DNA from: Bradyrhizobium niftali
Lineage (GTDB): Bacteria > Pseudomonadota > Alphaproteobacteria > Rhizobiales > Xanthobacteraceae
Length of the DNA: 64,000 bases
Assembly (NCBI RefSeq): GCF_004571025.1
Contig: NZ_SPQT01000039.1
Span: forward strand, 1-64,000
Reading direction: 5' to 3'
Both the position numbers and the translations under genes were made by a program. Each line of letters begins with the position of its first letter. Position 1 is the stretch's first letter. Below, one piece after another: positions 18,021 through 26,215 of this stretch. A model generated the notes under the pieces. The model was not told the origin of the DNA. It saw nothing but the letters and a program-made list of their open reading frames with translations, and ran no database searches.

Positions 18021-18962
18021 ATGAGTCCCCGCCGCCTCGTCTCTCTCCTGCTTTTCATGACACTCCTGACCGCCGGCGGCGCGCTGGCCCAGGACAAGGG
18101 CAGCGTCAACCCAAAGCCGCTGCCGCCGCTCGCCAACCCCAATGATCCCAGTATCGGCGCCAAGGAGCTGTTCGCGCGAAAGCTGCTGCCCTCGAAAGGG
18201 CCGGCGCATGTCATCGGCTCCTACACCAAGGGCTGCATCGGCGGCGCCGAACGGATGCCGCTGAACGGCGACGATTGGCAGGTGATGCGACTGTCGCGCA
18301 ATCGCAATTTCGGCCACCCGGCGATGATCGCGCTGATCAAGCGGCTCGCGGCCAGGGCGCACAAGGACGCCGGCTGGCCGGGCATCCTGGTCGGCGACAT
18401 CGCCCAGCCGCGCGGCGGGCCGGCGCTGTCGGGCCATGCCAGCCATCAGATCGGCCTCGATGCCGACATCTGGCTGACGCCGATGCCGGACCATCGGCTC
18501 TCGCGCGAGGAGCGCGAGGAGATGTCCGCGGTGATGATGGTGCGGCAGGACCGGCTCGACATCGACCCGAAGGTGTTCACGCCGTCCCATGTGCTGGTGC
18601 TGCGCGACGCTGCGCAGGAGCCGGCGGTGCAGCGCATCTTCGTCAATGCCGCGATCAAGAAGGCGCTGTGCCGCGAGGCCAAGGCCGACCGCTCCTGGCT
18701 GTCGAAGATCCGGCCCTGGTGGGGCCATGACTATCACTTCCACATCCGCATGCGCTGCCCGCCGGGCGCCGGCGAATGCGAGGGCCAGCCGTCGCAGTCC
18801 GAGGACGAAGGCTGCAAGGACGCCGATCTCGCCTACTGGTTCTCCGATGCAGTGCTGCACCCCAAACCGCCGCCGGAGCCGCCAAAACCGAAACCGCCGA
18901 TGACGCTGGCCCAGATGCCGGCGGCGTGCAAGGCGGTGCTGCACGCAGCGGATGCGAAGTAG
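18021..18962 (+). CDS. mepA: penicillin-insensitive murein endopeptidase MepA
   Basis: A 313-residue periplasmic LAS-type zinc peptidase that cleaves peptide cross-links in peptidoglycan independently of penicillin. The signal peptide covers about residues 1-24 (LVSLLLFMTLLTAGGALAQ). The zinc-site motif HxxHxxxxDxD is at H139, H142 and D147/D149 (SGHASHQIGLDADIW), and the second site is WGHDYHFHIR with H236, H239 and H241. Paired Cys residues (e.g. KGCIGG, CREA, MRCPPG, ECEG, GCKDAD, AACKAVL) match the family disulfides. The C terminus is Pro-rich. The ATG at 18021 follows AAGGTGAT; the longer frame from 17892 lacks support. Monocistronic. Confidence 0.95.
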   Translation: MSPRRLVSLLLFMTLLTAGGALAQDKGSVNPKPLPPLANPNDPSIGAKELFARKLLPSKGPAHVIGSYTKGCIGGAERMPLNGDDWQVMRLSRNRNFGHPAMIALIKRLAARAHKDAGWPGILVGDIAQPRGGPALSGHASHQIGLDADIWLTPMPDHRLSREEREEMSAVMMVRQDRLDIDPKVFTPSHVLVLRDAAQEPAVQRIFVNAAIKKALCREAKADRSWLSKIRPWWGHDYHFHIRMRCPPGAGECEGQPSQSEDEGCKDADLAYWFSDAVLHPKPPPEPPKPKPPMTLAQMPAACKAVLHAADAK

Positions 18963-19002
18963 CGGCGTGCGTGTGGGCACGCTGCCGACCAAGCTCTCAG
19001 TT

Positions 19003-19094
19003 GTCGTCCCGGCGAAGGCCGGGACCCATAACCACAGGGAGTGGCTATGGATCCCGGATCCGCGCTCCGCTTCGCTGCGCTTGTCCGGGACGAC
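19003..19094. repeat. palindromic intergenic repeat (GTCGTCCCGG..CCGGGACGAC type)
   Basis: Opens with GTCGTCCCGGCGAAGGCCGG, then GGACCCATAACCACAGG, and ends in TGTCCGGGACGAC, so the ends pair into a hairpin. A second copy with the same ends is at 22161-22300. Both sit between operons. This is a well-known style of dispersed repeat in Bradyrhizobium. Confidence 0.85.
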
Positions 19095-19268
19095 AATGAT
19101 GATTGGGGCGCGCGGCCCGGGATGACGAACTCGTTGGTTGGTTCGCACCAGCCAAATACGCTAGGATCGCCTTGCCGCTCTGCCGTAAGCCGCGCGGCCT
19201 CGTCGGGATGCGCATCCCGCCCTTCAACAAACCTGTCCGCAAGCCTCGCATCTTTTGCGTGGCCAACG

Positions 19269-19784
19269 ATGAGATTTGACATGCGCATCCTCACCTTCGT
19301 CGCCGCGCTCATGCTCGGTGCGACCTCCGCTCTGGCTGCCGACGAGCCCAGCGGCTGCGACAAGTTCAAATGGCCGATCGAACGCGAGCGCGCCGCGCTG
19401 ACGGCGCCGGACCGTGCAAAGCTCGCTTCGGGGAGCGAACAGCCGGCCCTTCCCGCGACAGCCGTCACGCTGGGCCTCGTCGCGCCGGCGGATGCCAGGC
19501 TGCCCACGCCGCCGGAGCGCGCACCGAAGGACGGCAGCTTCGCCGGCTTCACCAGCATCAAGACCGCGAAGGCCGGGCTCTACACGATCAGCCTGTCGGC
19601 CGGCGCCTGGGTCGACGTGGTCCAGGACGGCCATTTTCTCAAGCCCGTGGCCTTCAGCGGCGCGACCGATTGCGACGGCATCCGCAAGACCATGAAATAC
19701 GAGCTGTCGGGTCAGCCCTTGGTGGTCCAGATCAGCGGTGCCAAGGACAATTCGCTGTCGATCGCGATCCTGCCGGCCCAATAG
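19269..19784 (+). CDS. small exported protein, hypothetical
   Basis: A 171-residue protein with a clear signal peptide (MRILTFVAALMLGATSALAAD). The mature part has FKWPIERERAAL, a Pro-rich linker (LPTPPERAPKDGSF) and a beta-rich C-terminal half (GLYTISLSAGAWVDVVQDG; PLVVQISGAKDNSLSIAIL) that looks like a small beta-sandwich. I recognise no named family. The ATG at 19281 is an alternative start. It precedes modA in the same direction by 190 bp but does not look co-transcribed. Confidence 0.7.
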   Translation: MRFDMRILTFVAALMLGATSALAADEPSGCDKFKWPIERERAALTAPDRAKLASGSEQPALPATAVTLGLVAPADARLPTPPERAPKDGSFAGFTSIKTAKAGLYTISLSAGAWVDVVQDGHFLKPVAFSGATDCDGIRKTMKYELSGQPLVVQISGAKDNSLSIAILPAQ

Positions 19785-19974
19785 CTGGGTTGGTTAGACA
19801 AACGGTCGCCTTTGCCCTAAAGCCTCGGCCTGCTATCTTCGCAGCTGCGATATCCCTGCCGGCCGTAAGCCGTCGCAAGGCCCCGTGGAACAGCGCTTCC
19901 GCCCGTCGCAACGACCCCACCCAACGCCAGTTGCGCGCGTGATTTCGCGCGCGGGCTCGCACGGAGCGCACCTC

Positions 19975-20760
19975 ATGATTCGTATCGTCGGACTTTTCAC
20001 TGCTTTCGTCCTTCTCGCGGGCGCGGCCGTCTCGCCCGCCGCCGCCGAGGACAAGACCATCACCGTGTTCGCCGCCGCCTCGATGAAGAACGCACTCGAC
20101 GAGATCGACGCGGCCTACACCGCGAAGACCGGCGTCAAGTTCAGCGTCAGCTATGCCGCAAGCTCGGTGCTCGCCAAGCAGATCGAGCAGGGCGCGCCGG
20201 CCGACGTGTTCGTCTCCGCCGACACCGACTGGATGGACTACGCGATCTCCAGGAAGACCATCAACGAGCCTTCCAGAGTCAACCTGCTCGGCAACAGCAT
20301 CGTGCTGATCGCGCCGAAGGATTCGGCGATCGACAACGTCACCATCGCGCAGGGTTTCGACCTCGCAAAGCTCGCCGGCGACGGCAGGATCGCGACCGGC
20401 GACGTGAAGTCGGTGCCCGTCGGAAAGTATGCGAAAGCGGCGCTGGAGAAGCTCGGCGCATGGCAGGCGGCCGAGCAGAAATTCGCCATGGCCGAGAGCG
20501 TGCGCGCCGCGCTGACGCTGGTCGCGCGCGGCGAGGCCAATCTCGGCATCGTCTACTCCACCGACGCCAAGGTCGAGCCGGGCGTGAAGATCGTCGGCAT
20601 CTTCCCGGCGGATTCGCATCCTGCGATCATCTATCCGGTCGCGGCGACCACGACCGCGAAGGGCGAGACCAGCGACTATCTCGCCTTCCTGCGCTCGACG
20701 GCGGCCAAGACGATTCTGGAAAAATACGGCTTCAAATTCCTGGTCAGCCCCACGACGTGA
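19975..20760 (+). CDS. modA: molybdate ABC transporter, periplasmic binding protein ModA
   Basis: A 261-residue exported solute-binding protein. The signal peptide ends VSPAAAED; the mature start ITVFAAASMKNALDEI is the classic ModA opening, with binding-site segments SYAASSVLAKQIEQGAPADVFVSAD, GDVKSVPVGKYAKAAL and GEANLGIVYSTDA. It captures molybdate/tungstate oxyanions for ModBC. The ATG at 19975 has CGGAG upstream. It starts the modABC operon: modB begins 14 bp later. No ModE-type palindrome was recognised upstream. Confidence 0.95.
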   Translation: MIRIVGLFTAFVLLAGAAVSPAAAEDKTITVFAAASMKNALDEIDAAYTAKTGVKFSVSYAASSVLAKQIEQGAPADVFVSADTDWMDYAISRKTINEPSRVNLLGNSIVLIAPKDSAIDNVTIAQGFDLAKLAGDGRIATGDVKSVPVGKYAKAALEKLGAWQAAEQKFAMAESVRAALTLVARGEANLGIVYSTDAKVEPGVKIVGIFPADSHPAIIYPVAATTTAKGETSDYLAFLRSTAAKTILEKYGFKFLVSPTT

Positions 20761-20773
20761 TATCTGCGACTTG

Positions 20774-21469
20774 ATGTTCGAGATCTCGCCCGCCGAATGG
20801 ACCGCGATCCTGCTCTCGCTCAGGGTCGCCGTCGTCGCAACGCTGGTGGCGACGCCGTTCGGCATTGCGCTGGCATGGCTGCTTGCCCGCCATGACTTCT
20901 GGGGCAAGTCGTTTCTCGATGCGGTGGTGCATCTGCCGCTGGTGCTGCCGCCTGTCGTCACCGGCTATCTCCTGCTGCTCACCTTCGGCCGCAAGGGGCT
21001 CATCGGTGGATTCCTGGCTGACACTCTCGGCATCGTCTTCGCGTTCCGCTGGACTGGTGCTGCGCTCGCATGTGGCCTGATGTCGTTCCCATTGCTGGTG
21101 CGCCCGATGCGGCTGTCGATCGAGGCGATCGACCGCAAGCTCGAGCAGGCCGCCGAGACGCTTGGCGCGGCGCCGTGGAAAGTGTTCTTCACGGTAACGC
21201 TGCCGCTGGCGCTGCCCGGCGTGCTCGCCGGCATGGTGCTCGGCTTTGCGAAGGCGATCGGCGAGTTCGGCGCCACCATCACCTTCGTCTCCAACATTCC
21301 CGGCGAGACGCAGACGATTTCCTCCGCGATCTATTCGCTGATCCAGACGCCCGATGGCGACGCCGCTGCGGGCCGGCTCGTGATCGTCTCGATCATCCTG
21401 GCGCTGGGTGCACTGATCGCCGCCGAATGGTTCGCCCGCCGCGCCACCGCGCGCCTGCACGGGAATTGA
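20774..21469 (+). CDS. modB: molybdate ABC transporter permease ModB
   Basis: A 231-residue inner-membrane permease with about five helices (e.g. LRVAVVATLVATPFGIALAWLLA; LPLVLPPVVTGYLLLLTFG). The EAA loop reads EQAAETLGAAPWKVFFTVTLPLALPG, contacting the ATPase, and is followed by the family signature GEFGATITFVSNIPGETQT. The ATG at 20774 is preceded by an in-frame TTG at 20771; the ATG is preferred. modC starts 2 bp after its stop. Confidence 0.95.
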   Translation: MFEISPAEWTAILLSLRVAVVATLVATPFGIALAWLLARHDFWGKSFLDAVVHLPLVLPPVVTGYLLLLTFGRKGLIGGFLADTLGIVFAFRWTGAALACGLMSFPLLVRPMRLSIEAIDRKLEQAAETLGAAPWKVFFTVTLPLALPGVLAGMVLGFAKAIGEFGATITFVSNIPGETQTISSAIYSLIQTPDGDAAAGRLVIVSIILALGALIAAEWFARRATARLHGN

Positions 21470-21471
21470 CC

Positions 21472-22134
21472 ATGCTGCGGGTGGATATCGAAAAACAACT
21501 CGGTGAGTTCACCCTTGCAGCGACCTTCAGCAGCGAGGGCCGCGTCATCGGCCTGTTCGGCGCATCGGGCGCCGGCAAGAGCTCGCTGGTCAACATGATC
21601 GCAGGGCTGTTGCGGCCCGACCGCGGCACCATCGTGATCGACGGCGAGACCGTCGACGACACCGCGGCCGGCATCCATGTGCCGGCCTGGCGCCGCCGCA
21701 TCGGCTATGTGTTCCAGGACGCGCGGCTGTTTCCGCATCTCAACGTCGCGCAGAATCTGGACTACGGAAGGCGGATGAACGGCCTGCCGTCCGATCCCGC
21801 GCAGCACAAGCGCATCATCGACCTGCTCGACATCGGCGCGCTGCAGGGTCGCCGCCCCGGAAAGCTCTCCGGCGGCGAGCGCCAGCGCGTCGCGCTCGGC
21901 CGCGCGCTGTTGTCGAAGCCGCGCCTGCTGCTGCTCGACGAGCCGCTCGGTGCGCTCGACGAGGGCCGCAAGCTCGAGATCCTGCCCTATCTGGTGCGGC
22001 TGCGGGACGAAGCCAACGTCCCCATGGTCTATGTCAGCCACGACGTCGCCGAACTGCGCCAGCTCGCCACGCAGATCGTGATGCTGAAAGAGGGGCGGGT
22101 GACGTCGTTCGGCGGGGTGAAGGTGCTGACGTGA
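21472..22134 (+). CDS. modC: molybdate ABC transporter ATPase ModC, short form
   Basis: A 220-residue ABC ATPase: Walker A FGASGAGKSS, Q-loop GYVFQDARLFPHLNV, signature LSGGERQRVALGRALL, Walker B LLLLDEPLGALD, and H-loop YVSHD. It powers ModAB. Typical ModC proteins are about 350-360 residues with a C-terminal TOBE (molbindin) domain; this one stops right after the nucleotide-binding domain (RVTSFGGVKVLT), so it lacks the molybdate-sensing regulatory domain. No second frame continuing a TOBE domain is seen downstream, only an intergenic repeat. Confidence 0.93.
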   Translation: MLRVDIEKQLGEFTLAATFSSEGRVIGLFGASGAGKSSLVNMIAGLLRPDRGTIVIDGETVDDTAAGIHVPAWRRRIGYVFQDARLFPHLNVAQNLDYGRRMNGLPSDPAQHKRIIDLLDIGALQGRRPGKLSGGERQRVALGRALLSKPRLLLLDEPLGALDEGRKLEILPYLVRLRDEANVPMVYVSHDVAELRQLATQIVMLKEGRVTSFGGVKVLT

Positions 22135-22160
22135 GGCACGGTGGCTCAACTTCCACCGCT

Positions 22161-22300
22161 GTCGTCCCGGCGAAGGCCGGGACCCATACCGCGTGATCTA
22201 TCGAGGGACTGCGGTGTAGGTACCGGCGAAGGAAGGGCAACTGCAAGTCTTCGCCGAACTTCTCCCTGTGGTTATGGGTCCCGGCCTTCGCCGGGACGAC
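22161..22300. repeat. palindromic intergenic repeat, second copy
   Basis: The two ends, GTCGTCCCGGCGAAGGCCGG and CCGGCCTTCGCCGGGACGAC, are exact inverted repeats of 20 bp; GGACCCATA / TATGGGTCC-like bases extend the stem. Same family as the repeat at 19003-19094. It lies between convergent modC and the GntR gene and may serve as a bidirectional terminator. Confidence 0.88.
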
Positions 22301-22319
22301 GTTGGGGAGGCGTTGCGCT

Positions 22320-23048
22320 TTAACGCCCCTTCCGTCGCTTCGGCTTCACCGCCCCAAACACCGCCGTCAAATCCTCGCTCGCCGGCACCGCATCGTCGAG
22401 ATGCAATCGGCTCTCCACGTGCAGGAAATGCTCGCGCGAGACCGCAATCGCGCGCGCGACGTCGCGGGCGCGCAGGGCTTCGACGATGGCGCCGTGCTCG
22501 TCGACAGCGCAGATCGAATCCGTCGCCGGCTCGTAGACCGAGACCATCACGGAGGACCGGCTGAGCAGGTCGGCGAGGAAGCGCGACAGCTCGGCATTGC
22601 CGAGCGCCTCGACCAGATGGACGTGGAACGCGCCGGAGAGCCGCACCGAGGCTGCGCGATCGCCGCGCGTTGCGGCGGCGCGCTCTTCAGTGAGATGCGC
22701 GGTCAGCTTTTCGATCAGGGCATCGTCGACATGGCGGACGAGCTGCGTCAGCACGCCGGCCTCGAGCACACGGTGCGCCTCGTAGACGCTGCGGACGTCG
22801 TCGAGCGTCGGCCGCGGCACGCGGGCGCCGCGGTTGGGGATCATCTCCAACCGCCGCTCCGCCCCCAGCCGGTGCAGCACTTTCCTGATGCGCTCGCGCG
22901 ACACGCCAAAGATGTCGGCGAGCGGCGGCTCGGCGAGCTTGGTGCCGGCCTTCAGCTTGCCCTCCAGCAGCGCGTGCAGGATGGCCTGATAGACCGCCTC
23001 GTCCTCCGCTGGATTCGCCTTGCCATTTCGCCTGCGCTGCGTCGCCAT
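22320..23048 (-). CDS. GntR-family (FCD domain) transcriptional regulator
   Basis: A 242-residue regulator: an N-terminal winged helix-turn-helix (about residues 14-75, KLAEPPLADIFGVSRERIRKVLHRLGAERRL) and a C-terminal all-helical FCD ligand domain (about 85-220, with VRSVYEAHRVLEAGVLTQL, AFHVHLVEALGNAELSRFL and EHGAIVEALRARD), whose Asp/His residues usually bind a metal and an organic acid effector. The ATG at 23048 is preferred; the frame to 23102 starts inside an operator palindrome. It is divergent from an ABC operon, with two identical palindromes between, so it likely represses that operon and itself. Confidence 0.9.
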   Translation of the reverse strand: MATQRRRNGKANPAEDEAVYQAILHALLEGKLKAGTKLAEPPLADIFGVSRERIRKVLHRLGAERRLEMIPNRGARVPRPTLDDVRSVYEAHRVLEAGVLTQLVRHVDDALIEKLTAHLTEERAAATRGDRAASVRLSGAFHVHLVEALGNAELSRFLADLLSRSSVMVSVYEPATDSICAVDEHGAIVEALRARDVARAIAVSREHFLHVESRLHLDDAVPASEDLTAVFGAVKPKRRKGR

Positions 23049-23090
23049 GGCGATAGCTAGGCCCAAAGGATGCGCAGCGTCACCTCCAAA

Positions 23091-23104
23091 AAATGTGCAC
23101 ATTT
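23091..23104. promoter_or_regulatory. operator palindrome O1, probable GntR site
   Basis: AAATGTGCACATTT is a perfect 14-bp inverted repeat 42 bp upstream of the GntR start codon. An identical copy lies 81 bp away (centre to centre) near the ABC operon. Perfect palindromes of this size between a divergent regulator and its target are typical GntR/FCD operators. Confidence 0.75.
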
Positions 23105-23171
23105 GCTGCGCGGCTGCGCAAGCCCCAAACTCGAGCGCAAATCAAGATATTGAAATTATTACAGTTTATAA

Positions 23172-23185
23172 AAATGTGCACATTT
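23172..23185. promoter_or_regulatory. operator palindrome O2, probable GntR site
   Basis: Second perfect copy of AAATGTGCACATTT, 53 bp upstream of the ABC operon start. It abuts the sigma-54-like element, so bound repressor would block polymerase. The two sites could be bridged by looping. Confidence 0.75.
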
Positions 23186-23200
23186 GGCATGGCGCTTGCT
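23185..23200 (+). promoter_or_regulatory. sigma-54-like -24/-12 promoter element
   Basis: TGGCATGGCGCTTGCT matches TGGCAYG-N4-TTGCW with the GG and GC dinucleotides 10 nt apart, as RpoN promoters require. The predicted transcript start is near 23211, before the ATG at 23239. It would couple the transporter to nitrogen status. This is a single-motif match, so chance occurrence is possible; no enhancer-binding site was recognised. Confidence 0.45.
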
Positions 23201-23238
23201 GCTGCCTCGATGCAAGCCTTACGCACAACAAACGGGAC

Positions 23239-24279
23239 ATGCCCATGCACACCCCCTCCCGACGCAGCGTTTTGAAGTCCGGCGCGGCCCTCGCCGCGGT
23301 TCTGGCGGCCCCGGGGCGCTTGCGCGCCGCGCCCAAGGAGATCGTCATCGGCGGCCCGGCGGGCGCCGCAAAATATTTCAACGCCGATCTGTTTCCGGTG
23401 CTGGAGAAGAAGCTCGACTGCAAGGTGCTCTACGAGGGCACCAATTCGCTGACCAATCTCCAGAAGATGCAGGCCGACAAGGCCGCGCCAAAGATCTCGG
23501 TCGTCATCATGGACGATCCCGTGATGCTGCCGGCGTCCGCCGAAGGGCTGATCACGAAGATGTCGGCCTCTTCCATCGCGAACCTCGGCAAGCTCGTGGA
23601 CGGCTCAGTGCACCAGGACGGCATGTGGGCGAACTATCAGCGGCCCTGGGCCGGCATCGCCTATTCGACCAAGCGGATGAAGACGGCACCAAGCAAGTGG
23701 TCGGACCTGTGGGACGCGAAATATGCCTCGCGGGTGATCGTGCCGTCGCTCTCGAACACCGAAGGATTCTGGACGCTGCTCGCGGCCGCGCATCTCGAAA
23801 CCGGCAAGCCCTACAAGGAGGCACAGTACGAGATCGAGGCGGCCTTCAAGAAGGTGAAGGAGCTGAAGGCGAACCTGCTGAACGTCTATACCAACGCGCC
23901 GCAGGCCATCAATCTGATGGAGCAGGGCGAGGCCTGGATGATCGGCGGCCAGTTCTCCGCCTACACGCTGATCCGCAAGGCCGAGGGCTCGCCGGTCGAT
24001 CTCGCCGTGCCGCAGGACGGCGGTTTTGCGATGCCCTCCGGCATCGCGAAGGTGGCCGGCGCGCCTGGCGGCGATCTTGCCGACGCCGTGATCGACTTCT
24101 TCCTGAGCCCGGAGGCGCAGACCATCCTTGCCGACAAGGCTTTCGTCGCACCGACCAACAAGGGCACGCCGACGCCGGCGGGCTTCCCCGATCCCGCCTC
24201 GCTGTTCGCGCCGGACTGGGCGTTCGTCGCCAAGAACCGCGCCGCGTGGGTCGATCGCTGGAGCAAGGAGATGACATGA
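23239..24279 (+). CDS. ABC transporter substrate-binding protein (polyamine/PotD-like)
   Basis: A 346-residue extracellular solute-binding protein with a Tat-type signal (SRRSVLKSGAALAAVLAAPGRLRAA). The fold resembles PotD/spermidine-type family 1 binding proteins: VLYEGTNSLTNLQKMQADK, DDPVMLPASAEGLI, PWAGIAYSTKRMKTAPSKWSDLWD and GGFAMPSGIAKVAGAP. Start ATG 23239 or 23245; SD AACGGGAC is weak. The ATPase gene overlaps its stop by 4 bp (ATGA). The substrate is likely a small amine, amino acid or purine-derived compound; it cannot be fixed from sequence. Confidence 0.9.
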   Translation: MPMHTPSRRSVLKSGAALAAVLAAPGRLRAAPKEIVIGGPAGAAKYFNADLFPVLEKKLDCKVLYEGTNSLTNLQKMQADKAAPKISVVIMDDPVMLPASAEGLITKMSASSIANLGKLVDGSVHQDGMWANYQRPWAGIAYSTKRMKTAPSKWSDLWDAKYASRVIVPSLSNTEGFWTLLAAAHLETGKPYKEAQYEIEAAFKKVKELKANLLNVYTNAPQAINLMEQGEAWMIGGQFSAYTLIRKAEGSPVDLAVPQDGGFAMPSGIAKVAGAPGGDLADAVIDFFLSPEAQTILADKAFVAPTNKGTPTPAGFPDPASLFAPDWAFVAKNRAAWVDRWSKEMT

Positions 24280-25355
24280 GCGGAGCCGCGCCGCATCTCG
24301 TCGTCCGCAGCATCTCCAAGCGGTACGGGCCGACGACGGTCCTCGACCATATCGACCTGACCATCCGCCGCGGCGAGCTGGTGACACTGCTCGGCCCCTC
24401 CGGCTGCGGCAAGACCACGCTGCTCCGCGCCATCGCCGGGCTGGCGCAGCCCGACTCCGGCAAGGTCGAGCTCGCCGGGCGCGACATCACCCACGTGCCG
24501 CCGCACAAGCGCAATGTCGGCGTCGTGTTCCAGAGCTACGCGCTGTTTCCGCATCTCACCGTCGCAGGCAATGTCGCATTCGGGCTGAAGGTGCGCGGCA
24601 CGGCCAGGCGCGAGATCAACGCGGCGGTCGAACGCGCGCTGTCGCTGGTCAAGCTCGGGCATCTCGCCGGCCGCCGCATCTCGGCGCTGTCGGGCGGGCA
24701 ACAACAACGGGTGGCGCTGGCGCGCGCCATCGCGGTCGAGCCTGATGTGCTGCTGTTCGACGAGGCGCTCTCGGCGCTCGATCGCAAGCTGCGCGAGGAG
24801 ATGCAGGTCGAGCTGCGCCGCCTGCTCCAGGACGTGAAGGCGACCGCGATCTTCGTGACGCATGACCAGGACGAGGCGCTGACCATGTCCGACCGCGTCG
24901 CAGTCATGAACAAGGGGCGGATCGAGCAGCTCGCCGAGCCGCGCGAGCTTTATTTGCGCCCCGCGAGCCTGTTCGCGCTCAACTTCGTCGGGCTGTCGAC
25001 GCGGATTTCCGGCACCGTGCTGGCGGCCGACAACGGCAAGGTCGATGTCGAGACCAAGGTCGGCCGCCTGTCGGCGCTCGGCAATTTCCAGGCGGGCTCC
25101 CCCGTCATCGTCGCGGCGCGCCCTGAGCAGCTGCGCCTCGGCGAACAAAGCGAGGCCAACTCCGCGGCCGGACGCGTCCGCTCCGTGGTGTTCCAGGGCT
25201 CGCGCACATTGGTCGAGGTCGATGCCGGCGCGGGCGAGAGCCTGCTCGCCGAACTCTCGGAGCGCGACGGCGCGATCCCGCGCGTGCATGACGAGATCCG
25301 CCTGAGCTGGCCTGTCACCGAGACCTTTGCGTTTCCGATGGAGGCGCAGGCATGA
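24276..25355 (+). CDS. ABC transporter ATPase, PotA-like
   Basis: A 359-residue ATPase: Walker A LLGPSGCGKTT, Q-loop VVFQSYALFPHLTV, signature LSGGQQQRVALARAI, Walker B LLFDEALSALD and H-loop FVTHDQDEALTM, then a C-terminal TOBE_2-type beta domain (about residues 240-359). The usual Pro after the catalytic Glu (DEPLSALD) is Ala here (DEALSALD); Glu itself is kept. It is translationally coupled to both neighbours by ATGA overlaps. It energises the two permeases that follow. Confidence 0.93.
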   Translation: MSGAAPHLVVRSISKRYGPTTVLDHIDLTIRRGELVTLLGPSGCGKTTLLRAIAGLAQPDSGKVELAGRDITHVPPHKRNVGVVFQSYALFPHLTVAGNVAFGLKVRGTARREINAAVERALSLVKLGHLAGRRISALSGGQQQRVALARAIAVEPDVLLFDEALSALDRKLREEMQVELRRLLQDVKATAIFVTHDQDEALTMSDRVAVMNKGRIEQLAEPRELYLRPASLFALNFVGLSTRISGTVLAADNGKVDVETKVGRLSALGNFQAGSPVIVAARPEQLRLGEQSEANSAAGRVRSVVFQGSRTLVEVDAGAGESLLAELSERDGAIPRVHDEIRLSWPVTETFAFPMEAQA

Positions 25356-26215
25356 CCGAAGCCGCCCTTCCCGCGCCCGTCGCGGCGCCAGCGGTCGATC
25401 GCGAGCGGCTCACCGCGATCGGCTTCGTGCTGCCTTCCTTCGTCATCATCGCCGGCGTGTTCGCGCTGCCGCTGGTGCTGCTGCTCGGCGTCAGCGTCAT
25501 CGACGCCAACGGGCTGACCTTCGCCAACTACAGGCGCCTGCTCGGCACGCCCTATTATCTCGGGGTGATCTGGAATTCGCTGCGGCTGGGGCTGCTGACG
25601 ACCATCATCGCCTTCCTGATCAGCTATCCCGCCGCCTTCGCGCTGGCGCGGGCCCACGGCGCCTTGCGCTCGGTGCTGCTGGCGACGCTGTTCCTGCCGC
25701 TCGCGGCCAGCGTCATTGTCAAAGCCTTTGCCTGGACGATCCTGCTGCGCAGCGACGGCATCGTCAACGAGACGCTGATCGCGCTCGGCATCATCGAGGA
25801 CCCGATCCGGATGATCTTCACCGAGACCGCGCTGATCGTCGGCGCCGTGAACATCTTCCTGCCCTTCATGATCCTGCCGATCTACGCCATCGTCGCCCAG
25901 CTCGATCCGCGCTATGCGGAAGCGGCCTCCACGCTCGGCGCCTCGCCGATCGTGACCTTCTTTCACGTCATCCTGCCGCTGACGCTGCCGGGCATCATCG
26001 CCGGCGTCGCATTGGTGTTCTCGCTGTCGGTTTCCGCCTATGTGGTGCCGACGCTGCTGATCGGGGAAAAATACCCGACGCTCGCGACCACGATCGCAAA
26101 GGCCTATCTGCTGGCGCGTGAGCCCGGCTTCGGCGCCGCAGCCGGCGTCGTCCTGCTGGGAATCGCGATTGCCGTCGTCGCGCTGAGCGCGCGCCTGTCG
26201 CGGGAGCCGAAATGA
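25352..26215 (+). CDS. ABC transporter permease 1, PotB-like
   Basis: A 287-residue inner-membrane permease with six helices; N-terminal LTAIGFVLPSFVIIAGVFALPLVLLLG. The EAA loop is EAASTLGASPIVTFFHVILPLTLPGIIAG. It is the first of a heterodimeric pair. Overlaps both the ATPase gene and the next permease gene by 4 bp. Confidence 0.92.
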   Translation: MTEAALPAPVAAPAVDRERLTAIGFVLPSFVIIAGVFALPLVLLLGVSVIDANGLTFANYRRLLGTPYYLGVIWNSLRLGLLTTIIAFLISYPAAFALARAHGALRSVLLATLFLPLAASVIVKAFAWTILLRSDGIVNETLIALGIIEDPIRMIFTETALIVGAVNIFLPFMILPIYAIVAQLDPRYAEAASTLGASPIVTFFHVILPLTLPGIIAGVALVFSLSVSAYVVPTLLIGEKYPTLATTIAKAYLLAREPGFGAAAGVVLLGIAIAVVALSARLSREPK

